Positions 27,988 through 37,024 are shown, counted from the first letter of the stretch. The stretch: DNA of 64,000 bases from an uncultured Mesonia sp. (GCA_947499595.1 CANMOY010000001.1:372001-436000); one strand, 5' to 3'. Numbers and translations: made by a program. Notes: generated from the sequence alone by a model not told the origin.

Positions 27988-30174
27988 TTACAGGTATTTC
28001 TGTAGTAAATCGATTAAGGTTTCTTTGTTAAAAGGTTTGATTAGAATATCTGTGATGCCAACTGTATCAGCTAGACTTTGAATTTCTTTTAATTCTGAGG
28101 CAGTTACCGCAATAATTGGTATTTCTTGATTAGTTTTTCTTATTTCTCCGGTGATATCAAAACCGTTCATTCCCGGAATGTTAATATCTACCAAGAGTAA
28201 ATCATATTTATTTTTATGATAAAGCGCTAGACCTTGATTACCTTCTGATGCGATATCTAGTTTAACTTCTTGACTGGATAAAAATTTAGAAACAACCATT
28301 TTATTAATCTCGTTATCTTCTATTAATAAAATTCGTTTTTGAGCCAATCTCGAAACTTTTTCAGCTTTATTCTCACTCAAATCGGGTTGTACAACAATTG
28401 GCGTTTCTAAATCGAAGTAAAAAGTAGCACCCTTACCTATTTCACTATCGATATTTATCTTAGAGCCCAAAAGCTCCACTAAATTTTTAACAATAGACAA
28501 GCCTAAGCCTATCCCCTCTAGGTTTTTCTTCTCTGCAGATACCTGTGTAAATTCTGTAAAAATCTCTTGATGCTTTTCCTCTGGAATACCTGGGCCTTGA
28601 TCAATAACTTTAAAACGTATTTTGGCCTTATCACTTGTCTTTTCTTGCAGAGAAACTTCTAGTCTAACTTCTTGCTTTTGCTGACTAAATTTAATTGCAT
28701 TTTCTATAAGATTGACTAAAATTTCAAATAGAACAACTTGATCTAATTTTAACAAATTAGGAACACCTTTTTCTAATTTCCATTTTACATCAACACCTTT
28801 TTTATCTCCTATAAAGGATACCGACTGAATTACATTTTCTAAAAATCCTTTTATTTTGGTTTCTCGTGGTCGTACCACAACTTTATTATTGTCAATTTTA
28901 CTAATTAGCAAAACATTACTTATAAGACCCAATAAGTAGTTACCCGAAAATTTTAAGGATTTTAAAAGCTTTTTATTACTGTTTGAGGTATTTTCATCTT
29001 CCAATAACAATGAAGTTATTCCTATTACCCCGTGTAAAGGAGTCCTTATTTCATGGCTTATACTGTTTATGAACTGGGTCTTTATCTTTGCTGCTTGTAA
29101 GGCTGCTTCGCGAGCTTCTTTTAATGCCCGGTTATTTTTAGCTAAACCAGAAATCAATTTCTTTTTAGCTATATTTTGCCTGTAAATAATTACTGAAAAG
29201 ACCAATAATACACTAAACGCAACTGCATAAATCACAATTAATTTTCTTCTACTATCCGCCAAAGAGCTAACCAGTAAATGTTCTCTTTCTGAATTGTTTA
29301 AGGCGCGTTCGTATTCTCCTATTTGAAGTTTCACTTTTTCGGCCCGTAAACTTTGAATGGCTTTATTATCTAAGAATAAATTATTATAAGCGATATATTT
29401 TTTAAGCTGTTCGTGGGCCTTTTCGTAATTTTCTTGAACTTCGTATAATTTAGTAGTTTGCCAGTAAATATCTCTTAAATGTTCTAAATTTTTAATCTTT
29501 TTGGCATACCCAATACTTTTATTAAAATAAATTTCGGCTCGTTCAAAGTTATTTGTTTCTAAATAGTATCGACCCAATATATAACCACTAGTGGCTTGAG
29601 TTAAAGTTTCTTCACCATCTTGAGGAGGCGACTTTAAATAGTTATTTAGTTTTGAAAGATAAGGTTTTACCTGATTTGTTTTTTGTTGATCTAGAAAATT
29701 CCAACAAAGATTAATCGTTAAAGTTGTTATGAAAGGTGAGTTAATCTGTTCTGCAAAACTTAAAGCCTCTGTATAATAGTTTTCAGCTTTTTGGTAATTG
29801 CCATCTTTTAATGCCGCTATAGAACCCAAACCATTGTATAGGTCAATAATAAAAAGCGTGTCCTTATTTTGGGTAGTAATTTCAAGAGCTTTTAGGTATT
29901 TTGTTTCGGCACCTTGATAGTCACGGGAGGTCTCATCGATTAGTCCTAGAAAATAATAAGCCTCCGCAATATATTCTTCAGATTCTTTTTCACGCGCTCG
30001 CTCTAAAAGCAAATTTGCTTGCTTAACCCCATCTAAATAACGGTTTTCTTCAAGGTGCTCATAACAAGTCTCTAATTGTTTCCGTAATGCTGCATTACCA
30101 ACTTCATTTTGAGCTACTGCGGCACATATCAAAAAAAGAGTAGTAAAAAGAGTGAATGTTATTTTTTTTAACAT
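27988..30174 (-). CDS. hybrid sensor histidine kinase with periplasmic TPR domain
   Basis: 728 residues from the ATG at 30174; a TTG three bases upstream is not needed. Signal peptide (residues 1-22), TPR-type helical sensor (about 30-300), one TM helix (about 312-331), a short coiled linker, HisKA with the phospho-acceptor His in S-H-E-I-R-T-P (residue 374), HATPase_c with G-I-G-L-G-L-S, and a C-terminal receiver domain with the phospho-accepting Asp in L-L-V-D-I-N-I-P-G-M and the conserved Lys in L-I-K-P-F. No response regulator or output gene is adjacent, so targets are unknown. Confidence 0.92.
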   Translation of the reverse strand: MLKKITFTLFTTLFLICAAVAQNEVGNAALRKQLETCYEHLEENRYLDGVKQANLLLERAREKESEEYIAEAYYFLGLIDETSRDYQGAETKYLKALEITTQNKDTLFIIDLYNGLGSIAALKDGNYQKAENYYTEALSFAEQINSPFITTLTINLCWNFLDQQKTNQVKPYLSKLNNYLKSPPQDGEETLTQATSGYILGRYYLETNNFERAEIYFNKSIGYAKKIKNLEHLRDIYWQTTKLYEVQENYEKAHEQLKKYIAYNNLFLDNKAIQSLRAEKVKLQIGEYERALNNSEREHLLVSSLADSRRKLIVIYAVAFSVLLVFSVIIYRQNIAKKKLISGLAKNNRALKEAREAALQAAKIKTQFINSISHEIRTPLHGVIGITSLLLEDENTSNSNKKLLKSLKFSGNYLLGLISNVLLISKIDNNKVVVRPRETKIKGFLENVIQSVSFIGDKKGVDVKWKLEKGVPNLLKLDQVVLFEILVNLIENAIKFSQQKQEVRLEVSLQEKTSDKAKIRFKVIDQGPGIPEEKHQEIFTEFTQVSAEKKNLEGIGLGLSIVKNLVELLGSKINIDSEIGKGATFYFDLETPIVVQPDLSENKAEKVSRLAQKRILLIEDNEINKMVVSKFLSSQEVKLDIASEGNQGLALYHKNKYDLLLVDINIPGMNGFDITGEIRKTNQEIPIIAVTASELKEIQSLADTVGITDILIKPFNKETLIDLLQKYL

Positions 30175-30261
30175 CAAAAAAATTTAATCAGAAACCTTAA
30201 TTTAGCCTGGTAAATATAGTAGTTTTAAACCTTTAATCGCAGTTCTTTTTAGAAATTGTAC

Positions 30262-30299
30262 AAAAAAAGCTCAAATTAGAATAAAATTGAGCTTTTTTT
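30262..30299 (-). terminator. intrinsic terminator after ychF
   Basis: Stem AAAAAAAGCTCAA / TTGAGCTTTTTTT with an 11-nt loop, 19 bp beyond the ychF stop on the minus strand. Confidence 0.82.
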
Positions 30300-30317
30300 A
30301 CAGATTTATTTCGCTCT

Positions 30318-31412
30318 TTAAACATTAAACCTGAAGTGCATTACGTCACCATCTTGTACAATATACTCCTTGCCTTCTACTTTTAATTTACCGGCTTCTT
30401 TTATTTTAGCCTCGCTACCATAGGTTACATAATCATCATAAGCAATAACTTCTGCTCTAATAAAGCCTTTTTCAAAATCTGTATGTATAACTCCTGCAGC
30501 TTGAGGTGCTGTAGCTCCTACTGGTATAGTCCAGGCTCTGACTTCTTTAACTCCAGCAGTAAAATAGGTTTGTTGATTTAACAGTTTATAGGCTGCTCGA
30601 ATTAATTTGGCAGAACCCGCTTCATCTAGACCAATATCGCTTAAAAACATTTGCCTCTCTTCATAATCATCCAACTCGGTAATATCTGCTTCAATTCCCA
30701 CAGCTAAGATCAAAACTTCGGCATTTTCGTCTTTCACAGCCTCCTTTACTTGATCTACATACTTATTACCCGATACAGCCGAAGATTCATCAACATTACA
30801 TACATACAAAACAGGTTTATCAGTAATCAACTGTAAAGGCGTCACAAAATCCTGACGATCATCTTCATTTATTTGTATGCCTCTTACCGATTTGCCCTCC
30901 TCTAATCCACTTTTAAGCTGCAATAAGGCATCTTGTTCTTTTATGGCTTCTTTATTCCCTGTTTTTGCGGCGCGCTTAACTTTTTCTAATTTTTTCTCAA
31001 CCGTTTCTAAATCTTTTAATTGCAACTCGATATCAATGGTTTCCTTATCTCTAATAGGATTTACATTTCCGTCTACATGCACTACGTTTTCATCATCAAA
31101 GCAACGTAGTACGTGCAAAATAGCATCGGTTTCTCTAATATTACCCAAAAATTGATTTCCTAGTCCTTCACCTTTACTAGCCCCTTTCACTAACCCCGCA
31201 ATATCAACTATTTCTACTGTAGCGGGCAAAACACGTTCTGGATTAACCAATGATTCTAATTTCTCTAAACGGTGGTCGGGAACATTTACCACTCCTATAT
31301 TTGGCTCGATAGTACAAAAAGGAAAATTCGCACTCTGGGCTTTGGCATTGGATAAACAATTAAACAATGTCGACTTACCTACATTGGGTAAACCTACTAT
31401 ACCTGCTTTCAT
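30318..31412 (-). CDS. ychF: redox-regulated ATPase YchF (Obg-family, OLA1)
   Basis: 364 residues, the exact family length. Starts M-K-A-G-I-V-G-L-P-N-V-G-K-S-T-L-F-N with the P-loop; G3 is D-I-A-G-L-V-K-G, and the G4 region reads N-V-D-E, as usual in YchF, which prefers ATP. A coiled-coil insert (about 130-170) and a C-terminal TGS domain follow. It associates with ribosomes. Single-gene unit with a -7 box upstream and a terminator downstream. Confidence 0.96.
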   Translation of the reverse strand: MKAGIVGLPNVGKSTLFNCLSNAKAQSANFPFCTIEPNIGVVNVPDHRLEKLESLVNPERVLPATVEIVDIAGLVKGASKGEGLGNQFLGNIRETDAILHVLRCFDDENVVHVDGNVNPIRDKETIDIELQLKDLETVEKKLEKVKRAAKTGNKEAIKEQDALLQLKSGLEEGKSVRGIQINEDDRQDFVTPLQLITDKPVLYVCNVDESSAVSGNKYVDQVKEAVKDENAEVLILAVGIEADITELDDYEERQMFLSDIGLDEAGSAKLIRAAYKLLNQQTYFTAGVKEVRAWTIPVGATAPQAAGVIHTDFEKGFIRAEVIAYDDYVTYGSEAKIKEAGKLKVEGKEYIVQDGDVMHFRFNV

Positions 31413-31431
31413 CTTTTAAAATTTTGAGTTG

Positions 31432-31439
31432 CAAATATA
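31432..31439 (-). promoter_or_regulatory. -7 promoter box of ychF
   Basis: The minus strand reads TATATTTG, an exact TAnnTTTG match, 19 bp before the ATG at 31412. Confidence 0.55.
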
Positions 31440-31510
31440 TTAAATGATTTAAACATAAGCTTTAAAATAACCTTAGGCTTTACTTATTAATTATTAACAT
31501 TTCTAAGTTG

Positions 31511-31518
31511 TATTTTTG
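31511..31518 (+). promoter_or_regulatory. -7 promoter box of the secreted-protein gene
   Basis: TATTTTTG, an exact TAnnTTTG match, 21 bp before the ATG at 31540. Confidence 0.55.
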
Positions 31519-31539
31519 ACTAAACAAAATAAAAATGTT

Positions 31540-32025
31540 ATGAAAAAGATTTTAATTACAGCTTTATGTTTATGTTTTTCTTTGGGAATGATGGCCCAAC
31601 AAGACCGATTAGAAAAAACGGTTACCACTAAAACAAAAGTTAAAACTAATAAAGGCGAAGAAGTAGCTATTAAAAAGCAAAAGGTAAGTGAAAATAGAGA
31701 CCTAAAACTCTCTGAAACTGGTGCAACCAACCAGATGCTTATGCGAGGTGATAAAGTAATCCAATCATCTACTTTATTTATTGAAAACGATATCAACTTT
31801 AGTATAGAACCAGATGACAAAGGCTATGTTATAAAAAAGCAAACCGATGGTAAGATGGTAAACTATGGAGTTATTAGAAAATTACCGAATAAAGACCTTT
31901 ATTTATTACACACACCAAAATTTGACGCAGTAGGATATTTTGATTTATCGGGGAATTTTGTTGTGGGTAGTTACGATGACAATACCGATGCGGTTGTTCT
32001 TAAAAAATACAAACTAAAACGATAA
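31540..32025 (+). CDS. secreted protein of unknown function
   Basis: 161 residues from the ATG at 31540; a TTG at 31516 overlaps the -7 promoter box and is rejected. A Sec signal peptide ends at M-M-A-Q. The mature part is Lys- and Thr-rich near its N-terminus, then reads as a beta-rich domain with a GxYDDNTDxxV motif near the C-terminus. No family recognised. Single gene between its own promoter and a bidirectional terminator. Confidence 0.78.
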   Translation: MKKILITALCLCFSLGMMAQQDRLEKTVTTKTKVKTNKGEEVAIKKQKVSENRDLKLSETGATNQMLMRGDKVIQSSTLFIENDINFSIEPDDKGYVIKKQTDGKMVNYGVIRKLPNKDLYLLHTPKFDAVGYFDLSGNFVVGSYDDNTDAVVLKKYKLKR

Positions 32026-32054
32026 CTAAAAAGATTGAGAGAAAAAGAAAATTG

Positions 32055-32088
32055 AAAAAAACGGATAGTACTTTACTATCCGTTTTTT
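32055..32088. terminator. bidirectional intrinsic terminator
   Basis: Stem AAAAAACGGATAGTA / TACTATCCGTTTTTT with loop CTT, between the convergent secreted-protein and ferredoxin genes. Confidence 0.9.
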
Positions 32089-32100
32089 ATGATATACAAT

Positions 32101-32451
32101 TTAGCTCCCATGCATAAAACTCTGTTTTTCTAAAAGCTTTTCTTCACTTTCTACGTGATCTTCATCAGGAACACAACAATCTACGGGACAAACAGCGGCA
32201 CATTGTGGTTCATCGTGAAACCCTTTACATTCTGTACATTTATCGGGTACAATATAATAGAATTCATCACTTATAGGTTCTTGGGTTTCTTCGGCATTAG
32301 CCTCTTTACCATCAGGTAAAACAATTTCTCCAGACAAGTCGGTTCCATCTGCATAGCGCCAATCATCTGCACCCTCATATATAGCGGTATTGGGACACTC
32401 TGGTTCACAGGCCCCACAATTTATGCATTCATCGGTGATTATAATAGCCAT
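32101..32451 (-). CDS. 4Fe-4S dicluster ferredoxin
   Basis: 116 residues. First cluster motif [12 protein letters not shown], second [18 protein letters not shown], separated by an acidic insert. This is the 2[4Fe-4S] ferredoxin fold of the Allochromatium/YfhL type; it transfers electrons in the cytoplasm. Its 5' end faces the divergent acyl-CoA reductase gene 67 bp away, an arrangement I associate with flavobacterial genomes, but the electron partner is unknown. Confidence 0.9.
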   Translation of the reverse strand: MAIIITDECINCGACEPECPNTAIYEGADDWRYADGTDLSGEIVLPDGKEANAEETQEPISDEFYYIVPDKCTECKGFHDEPQCAAVCPVDCCVPDEDHVESEEKLLEKQSFMHGS

Positions 32452-32471
32452 AATTAATAGTTTATATTACG

Positions 32472-32479
32472 TAACTTTG
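32472..32479 (+). promoter_or_regulatory. -7 promoter box of the acyl-CoA reductase / serC operon
   Basis: TAACTTTG, an exact TAnnTTTG match, 39 bp before the ATG at 32519. Confidence 0.6.
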
Positions 32480-32518
32480 CACAAAAATAAAGCCATTGGC
32501 ATAGATAACCAAATAAAT

Positions 32519-33556
32519 ATGGATTTAGAAACTCGAATAAATTCTTTTGTTGAACTGGGTAAATTTTTAAATGATTACTTAAACGGTAGAGCACAACATA
32601 AATTACACGATAAATTAGATCAAACGGTAAGTTCAGCCATTCATCACAACGGCTGGTTTACAGAAGAAAATATAAAATTTGCCTTAAAGAATTGGGCCGA
32701 CTTGTTAACGCAGGAAAAATTGAAACAATGGATTGATTCTTACCAGTTAAATACTCCTACCCAACCTAAAACCATAGCGGTGATTATGGCAGGGAACATT
32801 CCGTTGGTTGGCTTTCATGATTTTTTGTGTGTGCTATTAAGTGGAAATAACATTTTAGTAAAGCAATCAAGTAACGACCAAACATTACTTCCGGTTTTGT
32901 CTGAATATCTTATTTCAAATAATGATAATTGGAGTTCTAAAATTGAGTTCACAAGGGAGAAACTAGAATTTTTTGACGCCGTTATTGCCACAGGTAGTAA
33001 CAATACAGCAAGATATTTTGAATACTATTTCTCTAAAAAACCAAATATCATACGTAAAAACCGAAACAGTGTAGCCTTAATTTCTCGGGATGACACCAAA
33101 GAAGACCTTAAAAAACTGGGAGAAGACATTTTTAGATATTACGGTTTAGGCTGTAGAAATGTTTCTAAAATTTATATTCCTCACGATTTTAAAATTGATA
33201 AGTTTTATGAGGCTATTTTTTCTTGGCAAAATTTGTTAGACAATCATAAATACGCCAATAATTACGATTACAATAAAGCGATTTACCTGATGAGTGAATT
33301 TTCAATTTTTGATAACGGCTTTTTATTGTTAAAAGAAGATACTAACTTTTCTTCACCTATAGGTACACTGTTTTTTGAGCGTTACAATCAGCTTGAACAA
33401 GTAAAGGATTTATTAAACGAACATCAAGAAAAACTTCAATGCATCGTATCTAATCAGCTAGAAAAAAACCACATAGCTTATGGCCAAACACAAAGGCCAT
33501 CGCTAAGAGACTATGCTGATAATGTAGATACACTTAATTTTCTAAAACAACTATAA
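32519..33556 (+). CDS. acyl-CoA reductase (LuxC-like)
   Basis: 345 residues from the ATG at 32519. The open frame extends to 32390, but that part overlaps the ferredoxin gene and the promoter. The core resembles LuxC/aldehyde dehydrogenase-like acyl reductases: I-M-A-G-N-I-P-L-V-G, an A-T-G-S nucleotide segment near 157-160, and candidate catalytic Cys212 in G-L-G-C-R-N-V-S. It would reduce acyl-CoA to aldehyde; the physiological substrate is unknown. Its TAA shares one base with the serC ATG, so it heads the operon. Confidence 0.85.
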   Translation: MDLETRINSFVELGKFLNDYLNGRAQHKLHDKLDQTVSSAIHHNGWFTEENIKFALKNWADLLTQEKLKQWIDSYQLNTPTQPKTIAVIMAGNIPLVGFHDFLCVLLSGNNILVKQSSNDQTLLPVLSEYLISNNDNWSSKIEFTREKLEFFDAVIATGSNNTARYFEYYFSKKPNIIRKNRNSVALISRDDTKEDLKKLGEDIFRYYGLGCRNVSKIYIPHDFKIDKFYEAIFSWQNLLDNHKYANNYDYNKAIYLMSEFSIFDNGFLLLKEDTNFSSPIGTLFFERYNQLEQVKDLLNEHQEKLQCIVSNQLEKNHIAYGQTQRPSLRDYADNVDTLNFLKQL

Positions 33557-34641
33557 TGATGTCTAAGCATAACTTTTGTGCAGGTCCCGCCAAGCTACCA
33601 GATGTTGTTTTTCAACAAGCTGGTAAAGCTGTGGTAAACTATAACGAAAGCGGTTTATCTATTTTAGAAATATCGCACCGAAGTAATGCCTTTACAGCCA
33701 TTATTGAAGAAGCCAGAGCATTGGTGCTCGAACTTTTAGGGCTAAATACTAAAGATTATGTTGCCTTATTTTTACACGGTGGCGCCAGCGCACAGTTTCA
33801 CCAAATCCCATTTAATTTTCTAAGCAAACGAGCAGGTTATTTAAATACGGGCGTATGGTCGCAAAAAGCCATTCACGAAGCTCGTTTCTTTGGTGAAGTA
33901 GTTGATATAGGCAGTTCAAATTACCAGGCCTTTTCCTATATTCCTGAAAATACTATTCAAAATAGAAGTGATCTAGACTATATTCACTACACGAGCAATA
34001 ACACCATTTACGGAACACAAATTAAAAATTTCCCTGAACAAAAAGTACCGGTAGTGGTCGATATGAGTAGCGATATTTTTTCTAGATCTTTAGATTTTTC
34101 GCAGTTTCAACTCATTTATGCCGGAGCGCAAAAAAATATAGGCGCAGCGGGCACAACCCTAGTAATAATCAATAGAAAGGCCTTTTCTCAAGCAAATCGA
34201 AAAATACCAAGCCTGCTAAACTACGACTATTTAATACAGAAAGAAAGTTTAGCTAACACGCCAACCGTTTTCTCCATTTATGTTTCTTTACTTAATTTAC
34301 GTTGGCTTAAAGCTCAAGGCGGAATTAAATCCGTTGAAAAACGTAACGAAATAAAAGCAAATTTACTGTATAATTATCTCGATGCCTCAAATCTATTCAC
34401 CCCTTTAGTTAAGAAAAACTCGCGATCAAATATGAATATTACTTTCGCTTTAAATAAGCCTGATTTAACTTCTGATTTTGATAGATTTTTAGAGCATCAT
34501 AATATCATTGGACTAAAAGGACATCGCAGTGTGGGTGATTATCGCGCTTCACTTTATAATGCCTTAGAATTAGATAGCGTTAAAGTTTTAGTGTCTTGCT
34601 TGCAACAATTTGAAGAAAACTATGAAAATATTAAATCTTAA
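33556..34641 (+). CDS. serC: phosphoserine aminotransferase
   Basis: 361 residues from the first ATG (a second ATG follows immediately). N-terminal H-N-F-C-A-G-P-A-K-L-P, the PLP lysine in Y-A-G-A-Q-K-N-I-G, the T-S-N-N-T-I-Y-G-T-Q segment and the substrate-binding G-H-R-S-V-G-D-Y-R-A-S near the C-terminus are all intact. It makes 3-phosphoserine from 3-phosphohydroxypyruvate. It overlaps the downstream SerA-like gene by 20 bp, so the two are translated from one message. Confidence 0.95.
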   Translation: MMSKHNFCAGPAKLPDVVFQQAGKAVVNYNESGLSILEISHRSNAFTAIIEEARALVLELLGLNTKDYVALFLHGGASAQFHQIPFNFLSKRAGYLNTGVWSQKAIHEARFFGEVVDIGSSNYQAFSYIPENTIQNRSDLDYIHYTSNNTIYGTQIKNFPEQKVPVVVDMSSDIFSRSLDFSQFQLIYAGAQKNIGAAGTTLVIINRKAFSQANRKIPSLLNYDYLIQKESLANTPTVFSIYVSLLNLRWLKAQGGIKSVEKRNEIKANLLYNYLDASNLFTPLVKKNSRSNMNITFALNKPDLTSDFDRFLEHHNIIGLKGHRSVGDYRASLYNALELDSVKVLVSCLQQFEENYENIKS

Positions 34642-35581
34642 GGTTTTACAAGAAAACCAAGAACGCTCACTACAATCTTTAGGTATTGAAGTGGTGACCA
34701 AAACTGTTTCCCATAATCAAATCGTGAATTATTGTGCCAATCATGATTTTGACGGCTTATTGGTTGACGCAAATTATAAGATTACTACTACACTACTCGA
34801 CCAACTGAATTCTTTAAAATTTATTATCGTAGTGGGTAAAAGTTTAGCGCATATCCCTTTTGAATATGCAAAAAAACTAGGTATACAAATTTATACTACC
34901 GAGCAAGCCTATATTCAAACCGAGGCAGAGCTTATTATTGCTCACAGCCTTAGTTGTTTAAGGAATTTAAAAGACTGTAATAGAGAAATGCCTTTAGAAG
35001 GAGATATTCGATTTAATCAAATGCATAAACTATTTAGTCAGGGAGACTCGTTATGGGGTCAAACTTGGGGCTTTTTAGGTTTTGATGCGGTGGCAGAACG
35101 CGTAGTACAATTATTACAAAACTGGGGAGTAAAATTTATGGTCGCAGGCGAAGCTAAACCTTATACTACAAACAATTCTCAAGGGCAGAATAAAGAATCT
35201 TCTATCGAGCCTAAATCTTGTTCTGAAGAAACGCTTTACCGTGAAGCGGATATTATAAGTGTTCACAAATATGATGATGACGAATATTTGATTGATGCAT
35301 CGAGTTTAAATCTAATGAAAAAGACTGCAGGTATAATTAATACCTATCATCCTAGAGTTATTGATGAAGTTGCTCTGATCGATGCCTTAAATGATGAAAA
35401 AATTGGATTTGCCGCGCTCGATGTTTTTGAAAATCAACCTAAACCCGAAATCCAGTTACTTATGCAACCTAGAATATCGCTAAGTCCTAATATAGCTAAT
35501 CATTCTAAACAAGCAGATTACTTGGCTTCAAAAATGGCTACCCAACAAATTATTAATATATTTGAGAATTTAAAAAAGTAA
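34622..35581 (+). CDS. SerA-like 2-hydroxyacid dehydrogenase homologue lacking catalytic residues
   Basis: 319 residues from the ATG at 34622, within the serC 3' end. Fold and length match flavobacterial D-3-phosphoglycerate dehydrogenase (N-R-E-M-P-L-E-G-D and A-L-D-V-F-E-N are retained), but key positions differ. The Rossmann motif G-x-x-G-F-G-R-I-G reads G-F-L-G-F-D-A-V-A (150-158); the N-A-A-R-G-G motif reads N-T-Y-H-P-R (Arg to His243); the E-x-E-P Glu is Gln272; and the T-P-H-I-G-A His is Asn290. Arg, Glu and His are the catalytic triad of the family. It may be a non-catalytic partner of SerC, an enzyme of changed function, or decaying. Confidence 0.85.
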   Translation: MKILNLKVLQENQERSLQSLGIEVVTKTVSHNQIVNYCANHDFDGLLVDANYKITTTLLDQLNSLKFIIVVGKSLAHIPFEYAKKLGIQIYTTEQAYIQTEAELIIAHSLSCLRNLKDCNREMPLEGDIRFNQMHKLFSQGDSLWGQTWGFLGFDAVAERVVQLLQNWGVKFMVAGEAKPYTTNNSQGQNKESSIEPKSCSEETLYREADIISVHKYDDDEYLIDASSLNLMKKTAGIINTYHPRVIDEVALIDALNDEKIGFAALDVFENQPKPEIQLLMQPRISLSPNIANHSKQADYLASKMATQQIINIFENLKK

Positions 35582-35583
35582 AA

Positions 35584-36336
35584 ATGAATAGAGTTTTAAT
35601 TTTACTAGGTTTTTTGTTATTTGGCTTAAACAGTTTCGCACAAGTACAAACGGGAAAAGCTTCTTTTTATGCCGATAAATTTGAAGGAAGACGAACGGCC
35701 AACGGCGAAAAGTACACCCATACCAAAGCCACTGCTGCACATAGAAATTTACCCTTCGGCACACATTTAAAGGTAACTAATCTCGCCAATAATATGGCAA
35801 TTGTTGTTAGAGTTAATGATAGAGGGCCTTTTGTTAAAGATAGAATTATAGATTTATCTAAGTCTGCAGCAACACAGTTGGGTTTTATAGATGAAGGTGT
35901 GACTGATGTAGCAATTGAGGTAATTGATCAACAAGATGCCAGGGTTACAGCGCCTATTGTTGCGAGTAATGATGAGCCTGTGAAAATGGAAGAGATTGAA
36001 AGTGCAGTTACAAATACTTCTAAAGTGATTGACACCTCAGATAAGGTAGAGGCCCTAGAATTTTATGAGCTATCCATAAAAAGGGTACAACCCGATTGGT
36101 ATGGTGTACAAATCGGAAGTTTTCAAGAATTAGCCAATCTGATAAGATTAGCCGAGAACTTAAAAGCTAGTTATCAAAAAAATGTGGTCGTACAGGTAAA
36201 AACTATACAAGAAGTAAAGGTGTACACTTTGGTATTAGGCGAATTTTCGCAAAGAGATAAGGCTGAGCGATTTAGAGATAAAGTGCAGAAAAAGTATCCT
36301 GGAAGTTTTATTGTAGATTTTAAAGCTTTTAACTAA
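35584..36336 (+). CDS. RlpA-like septal ring protein with SPOR domain
   Basis: 250 residues. Signal peptide ends at F-A-Q (residues 1-19). A double-psi beta-barrel (RlpA) domain follows: G-K-A-S-F-Y-A-D-K-F-E-G-R-R-T-A-N-G-E and V-R-V-N-D-R-G-P-F. The C-terminal third is a SPOR domain (about residues 175-250), which binds denuded glycan at the septum. RlpA can be a lytic transglycosylase; activity here is likely but untested. It follows the SerA-like gene by 2 bp and overlaps the next gene by one base. Confidence 0.93.
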   Translation: MNRVLILLGFLLFGLNSFAQVQTGKASFYADKFEGRRTANGEKYTHTKATAAHRNLPFGTHLKVTNLANNMAIVVRVNDRGPFVKDRIIDLSKSAATQLGFIDEGVTDVAIEVIDQQDARVTAPIVASNDEPVKMEEIESAVTNTSKVIDTSDKVEALEFYELSIKRVQPDWYGVQIGSFQELANLIRLAENLKASYQKNVVVQVKTIQEVKVYTLVLGEFSQRDKAERFRDKVQKKYPGSFIVDFKAFN

Positions 36337-36701
36337 TGCGTAGATTGGTTTTTGGTTTGAAGTTTTTGCTTTCTTTATCTTTATTTGCTTGTACATCATT
36401 AAATAAGCCAACCCAAGATCCTCAGTCAGTCAATCAAGATTTTAGTTATGAAGTTGTCATTAACGATTCCGAATTCAAGAAATGGATGCAGACGCAAACA
36501 AACTTTCAAAATATGGAAGTGTCTAATATGAGAAATGAGCTTCTGAAGAAATTATCTAATTATAGAATTTGGGTCAAATCAAATCTTGAAAAACCACAAA
36601 ACATAAATTATTTCAAAAACAAAACGTACAGTCAAGAGGTAGATTCTGTGATCTATCTATACTTGATTTATTTTGAAAAGAAGCATAACATTACATTATG
36701 A
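36336..36701 (+). CDS. small lipoprotein of unknown function
   Basis: 121 residues. Lipoprotein signal: R-R, then a hydrophobic core ending L-S-L-F-A-C, cysteine at residue 19. The mature part is mostly helical and charged. It shares a TAATG stop-start with the rlpA-like gene and overlaps the next gene by 4 bp, so it belongs to that operon. Family not recognised. Confidence 0.78.
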   Translation: MRRLVFGLKFLLSLSLFACTSLNKPTQDPQSVNQDFSYEVVINDSEFKKWMQTQTNFQNMEVSNMRNELLKKLSNYRIWVKSNLEKPQNINYFKNKTYSQEVDSVIYLYLIYFEKKHNITL

Positions 36702-37024
36702 GAAAGCTGAAAGAGCATTGGGGAATTACTTCAAATTTTCAATTGGTAATTATTTTTATTGTTTTTGGACTTACAGGTTCAACTGCTGTATATGTGGCCA
36801 AACCCATTTTAGATTTCTTAAACTTAAGCAGAGAGAATTTTCCAGACAATTTTATTTGGGGTGGATTACTTTATTATACCTTACGTATTTTACTAATTTT
36901 CCCAGTTTATCAAGTATTGTTAGTTGTTCTGGGCAGCCTATTCGGACAATTTAAGTTCTTTTGGGCTTTCGAGAAAAAAATGCTAAAGCGTTTGGGACTC
37001 GGCTTTTTATTTGAGAAAGAATAA
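36698..37024 (+). CDS. small membrane protein, DUF6787-like
   Basis: 108 residues. Two hydrophobic helices (about 14-34 and 52-80), with the conserved-looking W-G-I-T-S-N-F-Q-L at the start and a short basic tail. This matches a small membrane-protein family that I recall as common in flavobacteria; function unknown. It is the last gene of the operon that starts at the acyl-CoA reductase and ends at a strong terminator. Confidence 0.8.
   Translation: MRKLKEHWGITSNFQLVIIFIVFGLTGSTAVYVAKPILDFLNLSRENFPDNFIWGGLLYYTLRILLIFPVYQVLLVVLGSLFGQFKFFWAFEKKMLKRLGLGFLFEKE

Noticed and set aside
32390-32518. N-terminal extension of the acyl-CoA reductase
   Set aside because: It overlaps the ferredoxin gene and the promoter on the other strand, and starts before the -7 box.
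32519-33556. Bioluminescence or quorum-sensing role for the LuxC-like gene
   Set aside because: No luxA, luxB, luxD or luxE is near; the family is widespread outside light-producing bacteria.
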